A DNA stretch of 64,000 nt from Lentinus brumalis (taxonomy: Eukaryota > Basidiomycota > Agaricomycetes > Polyporales > Polyporaceae): positions 62,001 through 126,000 of the forward strand of contig MARA01000063.1 in assembly GCA_001792895.1 (NCBI GenBank), in the 5' to 3' direction. Numbering within the stretch: the first letter of the stretch is position 1; every line of letters begins with the position of its first letter. Positions 12,761 through 24,535 of this stretch are shown here, piece by piece. A model generated the notes under the pieces. It was given only the letters and a program-made list of their open reading frames with translations. It searched no databases and was not told the origin of the DNA. Position numbers and translations under genes: made by a program.

Positions 12761-15556
12761 TTAGATGGAGCCATACACCGGCCTGCCATCCATAAATGTC
12801 GCAACGACGCGCGTCGAAAGCACTTCCGTTGACGGGATTGCCATGATGTCCTTCGAGAGCACGACAAAGTCGGCGAACTTCCCGGGGGTGATGGACCCGA
12901 GGATGTCTTCGGTGAAGGACGCGTATGCCGGGTCGATCGTCATGCCTACGGGTGTACAGTCCAGTCGAGCGTGCATCAGCAAGTCAGCGTCAAGTGGAAA
13001 CAACAACACGAGAAAACGTACCCTTGAGCGCCTCCTCCCGCGTCATCCGCTGCTCGGGGAACCTGGAACATAGAGTCAGCAAGGCCGGCAGACGCAGACG
13101 GATGTCGAGACGAGCATGAAACAGTCATAACGGTCGGGGATATAACGCGAGAGTACGCACCAGCCGCCAGGACCGTGTGGGGACGTGCCCTCGGGCGAGA
13201 CGCGCGTGATGGCGGCGTAGAAGCCGGCGAGCGGGTTGAGGTCCTCGACGGGGAAGTCAGAGCCGAGTGTGATGCGCGCGCCGTGGTCGAGGACGCTCCG
13301 GAAGGCGTAAAGGCCCTTTACGCGCTCAGGGCCCTGTGGCGACGTCAGTGTGTGTTTGAAGGACGAAAGTCGGAGTTTGAGTTCAAGCTGGACGTACCAA
13401 ACGGTCTTCTGCGAACCACATGTCGCTGATCCTGGGAGGGAAGGACGAGTGTCAGGGTTAACAGGACTAGGGTGCGACGTGCACGAAAAGAGATGACTGA
13501 CGCATGTGTGGGCTGGACGCTCGCAATGACTGCTCGTGCGCGTGATGACGAGAAGTGAGGTTTTAGCGGTCAGATGGACGGCAGAGGAAGGCAGCACGCA
13601 CCTCCGAGGTCGCCAAAGCGCGCCATGTCCTTTTGGGCGAGTATTTGCGCGTGCTCGAGTCTCGGGCGGAGCGCCGTGACGTTGGCGGACTCGAGGGCGG
13701 CCTCGAACGCGTCGAGGACGTGGCCGTTCGCGCGGTCGCCGATGGCGTGCACGTTCTACAGAAACATCCGAGGCGTTGGAAGACACGAAGGAAAGAGAAA
13801 GAACAGGCTGCACGTACGACTTGCCAGCCGTCCGCCATGAACTTTGGGATCACCTCCTTGAGCAGTTCAGGTGATACCCGCATGAAGCCGCGCGTTTCGG
13901 GGTTGTCTGCGTACGGCTCGTAGAGCTGAGTGCGACAGATCGGACAAGGTCAGTACGGCGCTGCTGATGATCACGTTTTGCGTCTGGCTGAGGACTTACC
14001 GCTGCACCGCCCGAACGAAGGGCGCCTGGCAAGCGCTCTGTGAGCCGCCCGGCTGGATAGGTATGGAGAGGAGCTCACCGTCTGCGAATATCTTGACGCT
14101 GCGGACGCTGAGGCGGTTGTTCCCTGCGCGGATGATCTTCCTGAACGAGTCGCCCCAGTAGGCTGCGGTCTCGTCAAAATACTTCATGCCGTACACCCGG
14201 ATCTGCGCGGGGCAGCTGTCAGGACATGCATGGACAGGGGGTGGCATTGAGTTACCGGAAGGATGCCTGCGTTCGCTTCTCTGGCGCGCGGTCGTTCGTG
14301 AGCGTGACCGACAGGGCGCGGGGAAGCAGGAACGCGGCGTACCTCCTGAAGAACTCGAGCGAGATCGGGTTGAAGCCGGCGTCGTGGACGGAGGTGAGTC
14401 CGTGTGCGTGTGCGTCCTTGACTGTTGCGGCGAACCGCTTCTGGAGCGTCTTGTACGTCGGCTCGGGGCGGATCACGAGGTCCTGCGCGTTGTCGAGGAA
14501 GACGCCTGGTGGGGGTCAGTGTCTTGCTTTTCTGGGGAGGGGACAGCGGACGTACCGGTCGGGCGGCCGGCGGAGTCGCGCACGATCACGCCGCCTTCGA
14601 CTGCGTCCGGGATGGGGTCCATCGCTTGGAGCACGGCGTGCGAGACCCAGAGCGCGTGGCCGTCTTTGCTTTGGAGAACGACAGGGCGGCCAGCGAGGAC
14701 TGGATCCGCTTCGATGGCGTTCTGCGGGAGCCCGGGAGGTCAGCGATGTGTAGGAGCGACGAGACAGAGATATGTACGTATGTCGGCCACTCCTCGAGCA
14801 GCCACTTTGTGTGGTCCCAGCCCCAGCCCTCGACGTACTTGGACTTGTCGCTTAGGATGTCGGGATCGGCTTCGATGTAGGCTCGGACCCGGGCCACGGT
14901 TTCTGCGTCGGCGTAAGGACATGTCCGAAGACCGAGATACTCGTGCTCACCTTCGATGGTCGACGTGCCTTCGAGCGGCATCTGCTTCGTTGCGCCATAC
15001 TCCAGGACATGCCCGTGGGAGTCTGCATACAGAGAAGGGTCAGCAGGGAATGCACAGCGGAGGAGAATAGGGCCTACCACTCAGCCCCGGAACGACTATC
15101 TGGCCCGGCTCGAGGTACCGCACCTGGAGCCGCCCGGCGGACGTCTCGTGCCAGCTCGACTGGACGTGATCTGTCGAAAAGAACGCGTTCATATAGCCCC
15201 GAGAAAGATGATCTACCGGACGCACCGACTGATCCGGCAGAGAGGAACTTGTCGCCATGGACGAGCAGACACTGCGCGCGGGGGTTCTCCGGGTCGACGG
15301 TGTAGATCTGGGGCTGCGCGCCTTCGCGGGAGCATAGTGCGTATGCGTCCGGGAGCGGGGCCTGTGTGTGATCTGTGCTCGCTGTGAATTTGTCGTAGAC
15401 AACGTATGCCGAGAACGCGATGGAGAGCACGCCGAGCAGGACTTTGGAGGTGCTCCCGGACGTAGGCTGTGGCGTGGAGGACGGAGCGGGCTCAGGGGTG
15501 CCAGCCTTCTCGGGGGTTGTGCGTCGGCGGAGGCGGGGGTCATTTGCGGGAGACAT
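12761..15556 (-). CDS. membrane-anchored amidohydrolase (Amidohydrolase_3/YtcJ-like), copy 2
   Basis: Tandem paralogue of the gene at 9268-12206, on the same strand with the same exon layout. It begins MSPANDPRLRRRTTPEKAG, followed by a membrane anchor (VLLGVLSIAFSAYVVYD), DAYALCSREGAQ and IYTVDPENPRAQC. The catalytic motifs are kept: a DSHGHVLEYG-type metal motif (here His-Gly-His), GLTSVHDAGFNP, RVYGMKYFDETAAYWGDS, NVHAIGDRANGHVLDAFEAA, RLEHAQILAQKDMARFGDLG, ITLGSDFPVEDLNPLAGFYAA, and the end GSITPGKFADFVVLSKDIMAIP. The start at 15556 was chosen because the longer open frame upstream has no counterpart in copy 1. In this copy the central residue of the HxH motif is Gly rather than Thr, which leaves both histidines intact. 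Substrate unknown. Confidence 0.85.
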
Positions 15557-17391
15557 GTCGGACGTGGGCGGTTGTGGGAGCGTCCCGGACGTTGGGCCTA
15601 TAAGTAGAGGAGGAGTGAGAACCTGAGAGGCATGCGCTCGCACGATGGCACCATCTGGAACAGGTTACAGAACAGGACTCATGCGGAGCGCGACTAATGC
15701 GGTTGGGAGGGGCAATACTCAGGGAGGCCCTCGCGGGTGCGTGCTCGAAACGAGATCGGCAAATGGATGGCGCAGGGATGCAAGGCTCGTATTTCCTCCT
15801 TCGCGCTCGTCCCAGCGCTCGGGAGAAGTCCGCCGAGCGCCAGAGGGGACGTTAATTCACGACAAGACGCGCAGCGTAGCGTTTAGACCCGGGGATCGCC
15901 AGCAGCGGGAGATGGAGAGCACGAGATACGGAAGGTGAATCTGATTTCCGGGACTCTCCAGGAAACCTTTCCGGGGCCCGGACCCAGATAGGGATCTACT
16001 GTGCATAGGGGATACTTGCAAGTGTGCGTACACCTTCCAGGACACACGACATGGGGCGCAGCTGAAGTGCAACGATGAAGTCCTCGGACGGGAGGAAACT
16101 GCGCCATGCGATGCCCATCGAGTTGCAGTGTATCCTCTCGAATGCTTGCTTGGGACGAGAGACGCTCGATTGATGACACTGATCATGAGCTTCCTCGCCC
16201 CTTCTCTCGGAACTTCGCAGGCGTTTCTCTACTGCGTAAGCGACTTGGAAAAAGGCAAGTGTCCGCACCGCTTCATACGGGACAGACAGCACAAGGCCAT
16301 GCGGAGACCTACTGACCATTCCACTAGTCCGTCCGGGTCGAAGGGTGCTGGCGGAAGTTCCCCGGTATGGCCCTCGTGGCCCTCGTGGCACGCGTGGACT
16401 GAGAGGACTGAGGTGAGGGTGACGAGACGCCTCAATCTGGTATGAGGCTCGGGAGCGCTAAGGATACCACTCGATTCGAGCGAACATCTGTTCTGCGAAG
16501 AAGGTGAGGATCTGGTACGTGGTAGTCTGACTTACCGAGCTGGAGTATGGGCGACACGCTCGACTACGACGCTTTGCGCGGTCTTCCTCGGCTCGGCGGT
16601 AGACCCCACGGCAGGCATCCCGGCGTTTGGGACGGGACAAAAGGCATGCAAAAGGCCGAAAAGTCGTCGCCGCGTGAGGGTTTCAGGCTGAAAGGGAACG
16701 GTTTGGCCTGTCGCGCTCTCAAATGAGACAAAAGGTATCCTCGCGCGGCGTACACCTGTCGCCTTTTCGCCCGTCCCGAAGCGGGTATGCCTGCCGTGCC
16801 CCCTCATGCTACCTCACCTTGCGTGCGACTTCAGACGCACCGTTCGACGAATGACTTCGGGTGTAGCTATGGAGAGTTCCGCATGTGTTTCGTACCACAG
16901 ACAGACGGACGGAGTTGCATCCGAAAGATAGGTCACATTCCACCCCACGCAGCATCTAAACGTGAGCTTATGTTTTCGTGTCAGTGAGTTCTCGTCTGCT
17001 CACCACGGGGAGACTTACCTGACACCCATAAGTACTTACTCTCGGAAGTCCCTTGTAAGTCTGCCTCAAGTGCCCGATGGCGTTGCCGTCTCCAGAAGTC
17101 GTGCGAGGGAAGCTAAAGACTTGGTAAACGGTAGTACTAGCTTACCTTGTGGTGGAGGAACAGACAAAGGCGAACGCGACTCTCTGTTAGCGTCGGGCCG
17201 CCGGGACGGCACACGTGGAAGCGAGCCACGTGACTCGCCACGTCGGTGTGGCGTCACTGTGCGCGTCGGGCGCGTGTGTCTCCTCGTCGTTCTCCTCCTC
17301 CTCGCCGCGTCCTCGTCACCGTCGCCGCCCTCGTCGTCGTCGTCGTCGACGTGTTCCTCTTCACACTCGCCCTGGTTACTTGCGCTCTCGG
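15557..17391. other. 1.8-kb intergenic region with a short dispersed repeat
   Basis: No gene could be supported here. The one structured item is a stretch near 16090-16170 that, read on the minus strand, resembles 32290-32370 on the plus strand. The right end contains the presumed HRD1 promoter and leader, including a C/T-rich run of GTC/CTC triplets around 17300-17350. Confidence 0.5.
16088..16172 (-). repeat. dispersed repeat copy (partner near 32.3 kb)
   Basis: The minus strand reads CTCTCGTCCCAAGCAAGCAT, then TCGAGAGGATACACTGCAAC, then TCGATGGGCATCGCATGG. The plus strand at about 32308-32370 reads the same with scattered changes (CTCTCGTTTCAAGCAAGCAT, TCAAGAGGATGTCCTGCAAC, CTCGATGGGGATCGCATG). 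This is roughly 80 percent identity over 65-70 bases by eye. Its nature is unknown; it could be a fragment of a transposon. Confidence 0.55.
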
Positions 17392-20300
17392 ATGCCGATC
17401 CACGATGTTCTCCGCCAACGGATGCAGCCTCTCACGGCGGCCATGACCTCGAACCGAATCTTCTTCTACTGCGTCTTTAGCATCTTCGCCGTCGTCGCCA
17501 CCATCGCGAACGCATGCCGCGCTCACAGCAACTTCTACTCGGTGTCCATATACCTCTCCAGGAGTAGTCGGAGCGTCCTGGTACGAGCTCTCGTTGTGCA
17601 TGCGCTCACCTCCATTCACCTCGATCGAAGATCCTAGCCAACTTCGGCTTCCTTTGCTCTCTCCTCTTCGGACGCATCCTCCAGAAGATATTCTTTGGCC
17701 CGTTACAGCCCCGTGAGGTTGAGGTGTGTCCCGCAGCTCTCCGAGGACTCCGAGTGTCGCTCACCGCGGTCATATCGTCGTTAGCGTCTGTACGACCAGA
17801 CATGGATGTTCGTTACCGAGTCCCTCCTCGCGTTCACCATCTTTCGCGACGAGTTCGACGTCCCCTTTCTCCTCATGTTTGGCTTCCTCCTATTCGTCAA
17901 GTGCTTCCATTGGCTCATGGCCGACCGCGTCGAATCCGTGAGTACTGTTCATCTCCACAAGACTTGGATGCTCGTCAATGGCCGGACCTTTCCTGGGCAA
18001 GTCGCTGTCGTGAGAGTCACTGTCAGCGGCGAGATGATGCGTCGAGGGAGTGCGCCGTGTATGTCTGTAGCCATGCGAAGGGTTAGCGAGGGGGAGACGA
18101 GGCGGCGGCGTCGGGCCGGTTGTGCGAGCATAAGACTGCGTATCCGTCTCGGTATTCCAGTGCACCGCAGGGCTCTTCGCCTTGTGGGTTCCGACCGACG
18201 ATTTGGTCGCTCTACGACTACGCGGTCCATGGCTCGTCGCACGAAGTTACCTACGCCGCCTTTCTCGCAGCAATGCTCGACTTCCGTGCGTCAATCCCGC
18301 ATTGTGCGCTCCCCGTTGGGGCTACTTCTCATATACTTGCGGCGCAACAGCGTCTTCGAGGCGTGGACAAGACCCTCCAGGACTCCCTATACCTCGTTAT
18401 GTCGCGATCTGTTGAGCTCGAGGCATCATCCTTGCGGGGAGCTCGCATACTCACGGCCGGGCTGCCGGTTCTCGACCAAGCTCTATCTGTCGATGGTCGC
18501 GTGTGGCTATCCCAGCGGCAGCTTGCAGATGCTATAGGATGCGGACCGATCTTACGTTGTGCTTTGTCTGCCATCGACGTCCGCTGACCTCCATGTATTC
18601 GCAGATGGACCAGACAACGTATCCCGGCCCGCCGACTCTGTTCCACATTCGCATGAACACCCTCTTCTTCGTCCTGTGGGCGGTAGACAGCATCATGTTC
18701 GCGTTCGCAGTGGAGAGCACGTTGACTCACGGCGTGGGCGGCATGGTGCTCTTTGCGAGCGAGGTACGTTTCCGTTTCACACCCGATGCCGTACCGCTCC
18801 CTCACGAACGTTGCAACCCATTCAGTACGCCATCCTTCTCGCGAGCGCCCTCAACGCGATCCTGCGGTACATCCTGTCTCTGCTGGACTTGCGCAGGGCG
18901 CGCACGCGCGGGGAGAGAATGCTCCGCCATGGGAGAACAAGTCCATGTACATCTTCTACATCGAGCTCCTCACCGGTACGTCTCCTTTGATGTGCGCCAC
19001 CGCACGCACGCTCACGCAGCCCTGCAGACTTCCTGAAGCTGGCGACGTACATGACGTTCTTCATGATCATCCTCACGTTCTATGGCCTGCCCCTGAACAT
19101 CATCCGCGACGTGTTCGTCACCGCGCGGTCGTTCATCACGCGTCTGCGCGCGCTCGTCCGTTACCACAACGCGACCCGCGACATGGACCGGCGGTACCCC
19201 GACGCGACAGAAGCAGAGCTCGCGGAGATGTCCGACCGCACCTGCATCATCTGCCGCGAAGAGATGCAGTCTCGACAGGCGGTCGCGGCAGACCAGCCTG
19301 CGAACGGCGAAGCGCAACCTCAGGGAGACCAGCAGCCGCAGCCGCCTGCGGATGGACCGAACATGACGCCGAAGAAGCTGCCCTGCGGACATATCTTCCA
19401 CTTCCAGTGCCTGCGATCGTGGCTTGAGCGGCAGCAGAGCTGCCCGACGTGGTTAGTGCATTTCATTCGTGCGCGGAGATCCCCACCGCTCGCTGCGTGG
19501 TGATCTCACTTCGAGGCTTCTTGCTGATTTGCGTTCGTAGTCGACGCACCGTGTTGGAAACGAACACGCCGCAGGCCCAGAATCGAGCGCCGGGTCAAGG
19601 CCAAGCCCCTGCTGCCCCTCCTCGCCCTGGCGCCGTACCTGTAGCCGGTGCTCCGCAAGGACAACAAGGCGCCGCGGGAGGTGCTAACCCCCTCGGTATG
19701 CTGGGGCGCTTCTTGGGTCTCCCACCTCAGCCGCCCGCTCTGAACGCCCAGTTCCCAGGTGCGCAAGGCCAGCAGCAGTTCGCGCAAGGTGCCGTCCCTG
19801 TGTTCCAGCAGCAGCAGCAGCAGCCGCTCCAGCCTAACCCGGTATGGGGAGGTGCGATGCCCGGACACGTCCCACCACCACCGCCTGCGCCGTTCTACGA
19901 TCCAGTCGCTGGATGGCAGCACCACGTTCCCGGCCAGCCGCCACACCCACCGCAGATGCAGCCTCCTCCGATGTACGGAGGTTTCTATGGTCCCGGACAG
20001 GCGTGGCAGCCGTGGGGCGACCCTCGTTGGCACGCGCCTCAGCAACAACAGCAGCCTGGACAACAGCAACCGCAAAATCCTTCTGCAGCCGCGCCACCAG
20101 CTCAGCCTGCCGCGAGCGGCCCGTCGTCTACCCCTGTCGTTGTTGTCGATGATGAACGCCGCGAGGAGGCGGTAACGCCGACACCTACGACGAACACGAC
20201 GGATGCGGGAAGCGAGCCGAGTTCACATACTACGGACGAGCGTCCCCCCGAGGACCCGCGTGCTGCTGCTGCGTTGGCGGCGCTCCGTCGGCGCCAGATC

Positions 20301-21083
20301 CCACCTGCCGGTGCTACACCGTCTTCGACCGCGTCGCCGGCTGAGAGTTCGGGTAGGAGCACGAGTGTCTTTGGTGCGGTGCAGCCTCCGTCTGAGTCCG
20401 CGGGACAGCCGTCTACAGCGCCGCCGTCCGCTCCTCAGCCGGCGACGTCTTCAGCGCCCGCAACGGCGTCGAGTTCTGAGACTCAGCCGCATCCATTAGT
20501 ATCATCCGGACAGGCCGTGTCTGCGTCTGTGTCCCTGTCGGCCGCTCTGCCGCCCCCGCCGCCTGTGTCTCTCCCTCCCCTCATCCCGCTGTACGATCCG
20601 AGCGTCGTGCAGCCCACCCGTGCACCCGCCACATCACCCTACCACGCGCCGTACGACCACTACTTCCGTCCTCCAGTTCCTGGTCCGCATGCGCCTCAAT
20701 ACGCCACCGGTACTCGTGGAACTGCGCGCTCGAGTTCTGCTACGACACGGACGCCCTTGTCGCAGCTGCCCCCGACGCTGACGGACGAGCAGCTCGCGCG
20801 GCTGGACCGGCTGACGCGGGAGGCGATCGACGAGCGGCTGCGCGTGCTCGAGGGCGTGTCGAGTGCTGTTTATCGGTGCGTGGAGGAGCTGACGAGGGTG
20901 CGGAGCGTGTTGCCTGCGGCCACGCGGGCGGCGGAGGCGTCGGGATCTGGCTCGGGTACGGGGACGACGGCGGCCGAGGTGACTTCTGGGTCTGGCTCTG
21001 GGTCTGCTTCGTCGGAAGAAGGCGAGCTTGTGGATGCACCGAGGGAAGAACCTCGTCCGGATGCGGTGGAGGTGGGTCAGTAG
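17392..21083 (+). CDS. HRD1: HRD1-type ER membrane RING-H2 ubiquitin ligase (frameshifted as given)
   Basis: Seven exons: 17392-17580, 17631-17723, 17785-17937, 18605-18763, 18826-18975, 19028-19451 and 19541-21083 (about 903 residues if the frame is restored). HRD1 is the E3 ligase of ER-associated degradation. Family marks are [80 protein letters not shown], and the RING-H2 finger CIICREEM ... [20 protein letters not shown] ... SCPTCRRTVLE, whose last Cys codon spans intron 6. The tail of about 500 residues is Pro/Gln/Ser-rich and probably disordered. In exon 5 the reading frame breaks in a run of four G (18910-18913): one more G would join DLRRARTRG to [11 protein letters not shown]. The intron before exon 4 is 667 nt, about ten times the usual size here. 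The start could also be a later Met of exon 1. Confidence 0.87.
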
Positions 21084-21928
21084 GCGTCGGTGGATAGTCC
21101 TAGTCGTCCTTTGTCGTACTTGGTCTTCCGTCTTCGGATTCGGTGGAATATATATTGTACAGTACCTTGGTGGTGCCGTGTGTCTGCCACTATGGCGTTG
21201 GCAACTCGTGCAAGGCCTGGTATACTGCGAGGCCTCGGACTCATTTCTTGACTGCGACACTCGGCAGCACCCACCTTCAATCGACCGGCCGCAATCAGTC
21301 AGTCTCCCACCTACCTACGGCCATTGTTTGGTTACTGATGATCACAGAAATGTCGGTGCAGAGCTTGTGAGTTACTAAAGCCGGCTCAGCTCTTCAGGTA
21401 GCACACACTGCAATGACACACGCAAATAGTCTGAGGACAGCGCAGCGAATCCCAGAATCGACACCTTAGACCCAATGAAACTTAGGACCCGGGAGATCAT
21501 CTCACTTCCAACTCATGGATAGTGACTTGCAAGTCCCGGCTCGGCCTGAAGCCCGGGGCTTTGGCCTGGCTTCAGACAACCGGGGCTTGGCCCGGCCTGA
21601 GCCATGGCTTCTGTTGAGTGAGAAGTCACCTCGGAAACTGTGTACGGGGAGCGTCAGAGGGTTCTACAGATGGTTATACATGTATTCTGAGGTGAAACTT
21701 ATGTTACTCACCGCGCGCAGGAGCCCTACATCAGCAAAATCGCACTTGTACTTACAGGCCTTAGGGCATCTTGTGTCTTACAGGTCACCTTGGAACTTAC
21801 ATATCTGGAACTTGTGGCCATCCTAGGGAGCTTACTGATAGTCGTGGTCTTAGAGAGACAGGCGCGAGTAAGAGCTCCAGATACAACACATGGAATCAAT
21901 ATAAGTAATGACATTGACAATATACTAC
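21084..21928. other. intergenic, GGCCCGGCCTGA-like motifs
   Basis: No gene was recognised between HRD1 and the Plavaka remnant. Around 21525-21610 the sequence repeats variants of GGCTTGGCCCGGCCTGAGCC and GGCTCGGCCTGAAGCCCGGG. Short imperfect repeats containing CTTACAGG lie near 21750-21785. Both look like transposon debris. Confidence 0.4.
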
Positions 21929-23085
21929 TTAATAAGCAATCTCGTGCGCATTGTGATCAGCATACTTGTTCAAGAAGAACTCGCGAAAGACGTCTAGGCT
22001 GGCATCCGGTCCTACCTGCCGTGGCAGGAAATCTTTCCCTGCTACACCGATGAGATGAGCAGCGCGCACGACCGCCTTCAGGCTGATGACCTGAAGGCAG
22101 GGGCGCCGCCGCCGCCCAGGCCCGGGAGGTTCTGTGTCTGGCTTCAACACCCACATCCCCGTGTCAGCATCGGGAGCATCCGCGACAGGAGAGTACCACG
22201 ATACTAACGCACACTCATACAAGCGGTCCTGAAATGAGAAGGAAAAGAACATCTGGACGCGAGCGACATGGAGGCCTCTGAAGCCCGGAAGTTCCGAGTC
22301 ATTCGAGACAAAAACACAGTCTCGGCGTGCGCGACCTCCGCGCCAGGATGGAGTCGCTCGAATGCGCTCTTTCCGCATGCCTTTGACGCCAGCGGGGTCA
22401 CTTGGGGCGTAGAAGATTTCCGTGGCAGAGGGGAAGACTTTGATCCTGCCGCAGAATGCTGGACAAGCCGCGAGCCCGGCCTCTGCGCCAGTTTGTTGAG
22501 TGTTGGGCGATAGCTGATCGTAGAGGAAGAATCAGATGAGGGACGGGAGTGTGGGATAGCCAAGTCGCGCTGCAAGATCTTCGAGACGCTTAGGAAGACG
22601 TCCGAGGCGCACTAGCAATGTGTTCGATAATTAGTGCCAGCACGATGGACGAGACTGGGCAACAGAATACATACGTGGAGTCCGAGCGAGAAAGACATCC
22701 GCAAGGACTGCAGGATCATCTACTGCACCGGCATCGTCATCGCCTTCAGCCTCACCGGCGTCCGCGGGTGCAGCTCCGGGAGGGTCGTTCTGGCCAGGTT
22801 GACGAGGTTCCTCAACGCCTGCAGAGTCACCGTGAGACGCGGTGGGAATCAGCCATTGTGTTCTATATGCAAGTATAAGGCACCGACGTACCTGCACGAC
22901 GAGCATGGCGACGTCCCATGTGTTCGCCGTCGGAGTCGCTGTCAGAATCGTTCAACCCACGCTCTGGGTCTGTTCCCTCACGCATGAATGCCGGAAGCCG
23001 TGGGCAAGGCCCATCGAGCATCCCACATGCCGTAAGTTCCACCCGGTAGGCCGCGAGCTTATCAAGACGTTCGTTTGTCTTGATA

Positions 23086-23352
23086 CTGTACCATTTCGAT
23101 CAATTCGGACAGGCCTGTGACGTGTGACACGCCGATTTTGCCCCGCGAAATCGGCCAGGGTGCCGGTGACCTGTGACACCGGCCTCAATTTCGGACAGAT
23201 GAGGGGCGCGCGACAGCGCGCCGGCCCCGGCGAGATTGGCGCCCGGAAAACAGGTTCAGACAAGCCTCCGGTGACCCGTGACACGGCCCGAAATTTCGGC
23301 CATTCCAGGGGCCGGTGACGCGTGACTGTCCGAATTGATCGAAATGGTACAG
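23086..23352. mobile_element. MITE-like TIR element 1 (267 bp)
   Basis: The element starts CTGTACCATTTCGATCAATT and ends with the exact inverse; the terminal inverted repeats match over 27 bp without a mismatch. It is flanked by TA on both sides (23084-23085 and 23353-23354), as expected of a Tc1/mariner-like target duplication. The inside has no coding frame but carries variants of GTGACNYGTGACA in both orientations. It abuts element 2, sharing a single TA. Confidence 0.85.
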
Positions 23353-23354
23353 TA

Positions 23355-23631
23355 CTGTACCATTTCGAATAGATCGACCAGTCACGCATAACAGGCCCCC
23401 AAATTGGTCGGGATTTGGGCGCCTGTCACGCGTCACCAGGAGGCTGGTCGAAACCACCCGTCCGGCACTAAGAGATGCTGGGGGCGGTGCGCTGTTGCGC
23501 GCCCTAGTTGTGGCTAATTTTGGTCAAAATTTCGCCCAATGTCACGGTCACTGGCCGGTTGGTCGAATATGTTCGACGAAATCGGCCTGTCACGCGTCAC
23601 AGGGCTGGTCGAACTATTCGAAATGGTACAG
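23355..23631. mobile_element. MITE-like TIR element 2 (277 bp)
   Basis: Begins CTGTACCATTTCGAATAGAT and ends in the inverse, with 27-bp terminal repeats that differ at one position. TA flanks lie at 23353-23354 and 23632-23633. The first 14 bases equal those of element 1, so the two belong to one family but different subtypes. The interior again holds TGTCACGCGTCAC-type palindromes and no open frame of interest. Confidence 0.85.
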
Positions 23632-24267
23632 TAATCTGACCGAGGGCATTGTTCTTGCTCGAGCGACGGTAAGGTCGCTTGACGGCGACGATGTGCTTGG
23701 CCTCCATCATCAACGAGCACAGGCCGTTCAGGGATCCGAACAGCCGAATCAGGCGCACATAGTGCTTCATGGCGTGCTGACGGGGAAGCGATATTGATTC
23801 GCGCACACCGGTGGCCTCGAAGATGGTGCGCTCGGCATGAAATCACTCGAGCGCGGCTTCAATCTGATCAATGGTGTCCTCGTCGATAGTGTCGCGGCGT
23901 ACGAGGTAGCAGAAGTCTAGGAACGCGCTGAATGCGCGTACCATCTGCGGTGGAACATGCCCCGAGATGGCAGGCAGGTAGACCTGGAACGGTGTTGGTA
24001 GAGTCAGCGCATGAGAATCGAAGAGATGCGACATGTGTTACCTTCATGAGGGCCTTCGAGTCATCGCCGGTCCACTGTTTGAAGCTGCGCCCCTCAGGGA
24101 ATCGCCGGAGACCCGGGAAAGGAGGAACAGCGGCGATTCTGACACAGGAAAGATAAGCACATGGGGACGCTGGCCGAAGTGCAAGTAACAGGCTGAGGGA
24201 CTGACCTCCGGTCTATGTCGGCCATAACCGCAGCAGCGCCTGCTTTCCCGTGGGTTGCAACAAGATA

Positions 24268-24535
24268 CTGTAGAGATCAGACCGTAGCGGCGGGGGTCCG
24301 GGGTGTGACACCCGCCGATAGGGTCTGACATAGCGGCGGTGGGCCCGACGAGGTGTGACATCGCCGCCGTAGGCGGCGAAAATTGCCACATTTGGGCCTC
24401 TAAACGCCCGAAAGCGGGCCACTTGAGGCTGTCACACGCGGCGGCGGGCCCGGTGACCTGTGACCGAGGGACAAATAGCGGCGCGGCGGCGGGCCTTGTG
24501 ACGTGTGACGCGCCGCTACGGTCTGATCTCTACAG
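24268..24535. mobile_element. MITE-like TIR element 3 (268 bp)
   Basis: Starts CTGTAGAGATCAGACCGTAG and ends with the inverse; the perfect terminal repeat is 25 bp (to CGGCG). TA lies on both sides (24266-24267 and 24536-24537). Size, TA target and GTGACNTGTGAC inner motifs resemble elements 1 and 2, although the terminal sequence beyond CTGTA differs. It splits a Plavaka codon; removing it with one TA gives GAG-TAT-CTT in frame. Confidence 0.85.

Noticed and set aside
17938..18604. 243-codon open frame running from HRD1 exon 3 through the long intron
   Set aside because: The conserved HRD1 sequence resumes after a clean acceptor at 18604; the intron translation has no recognisable content.
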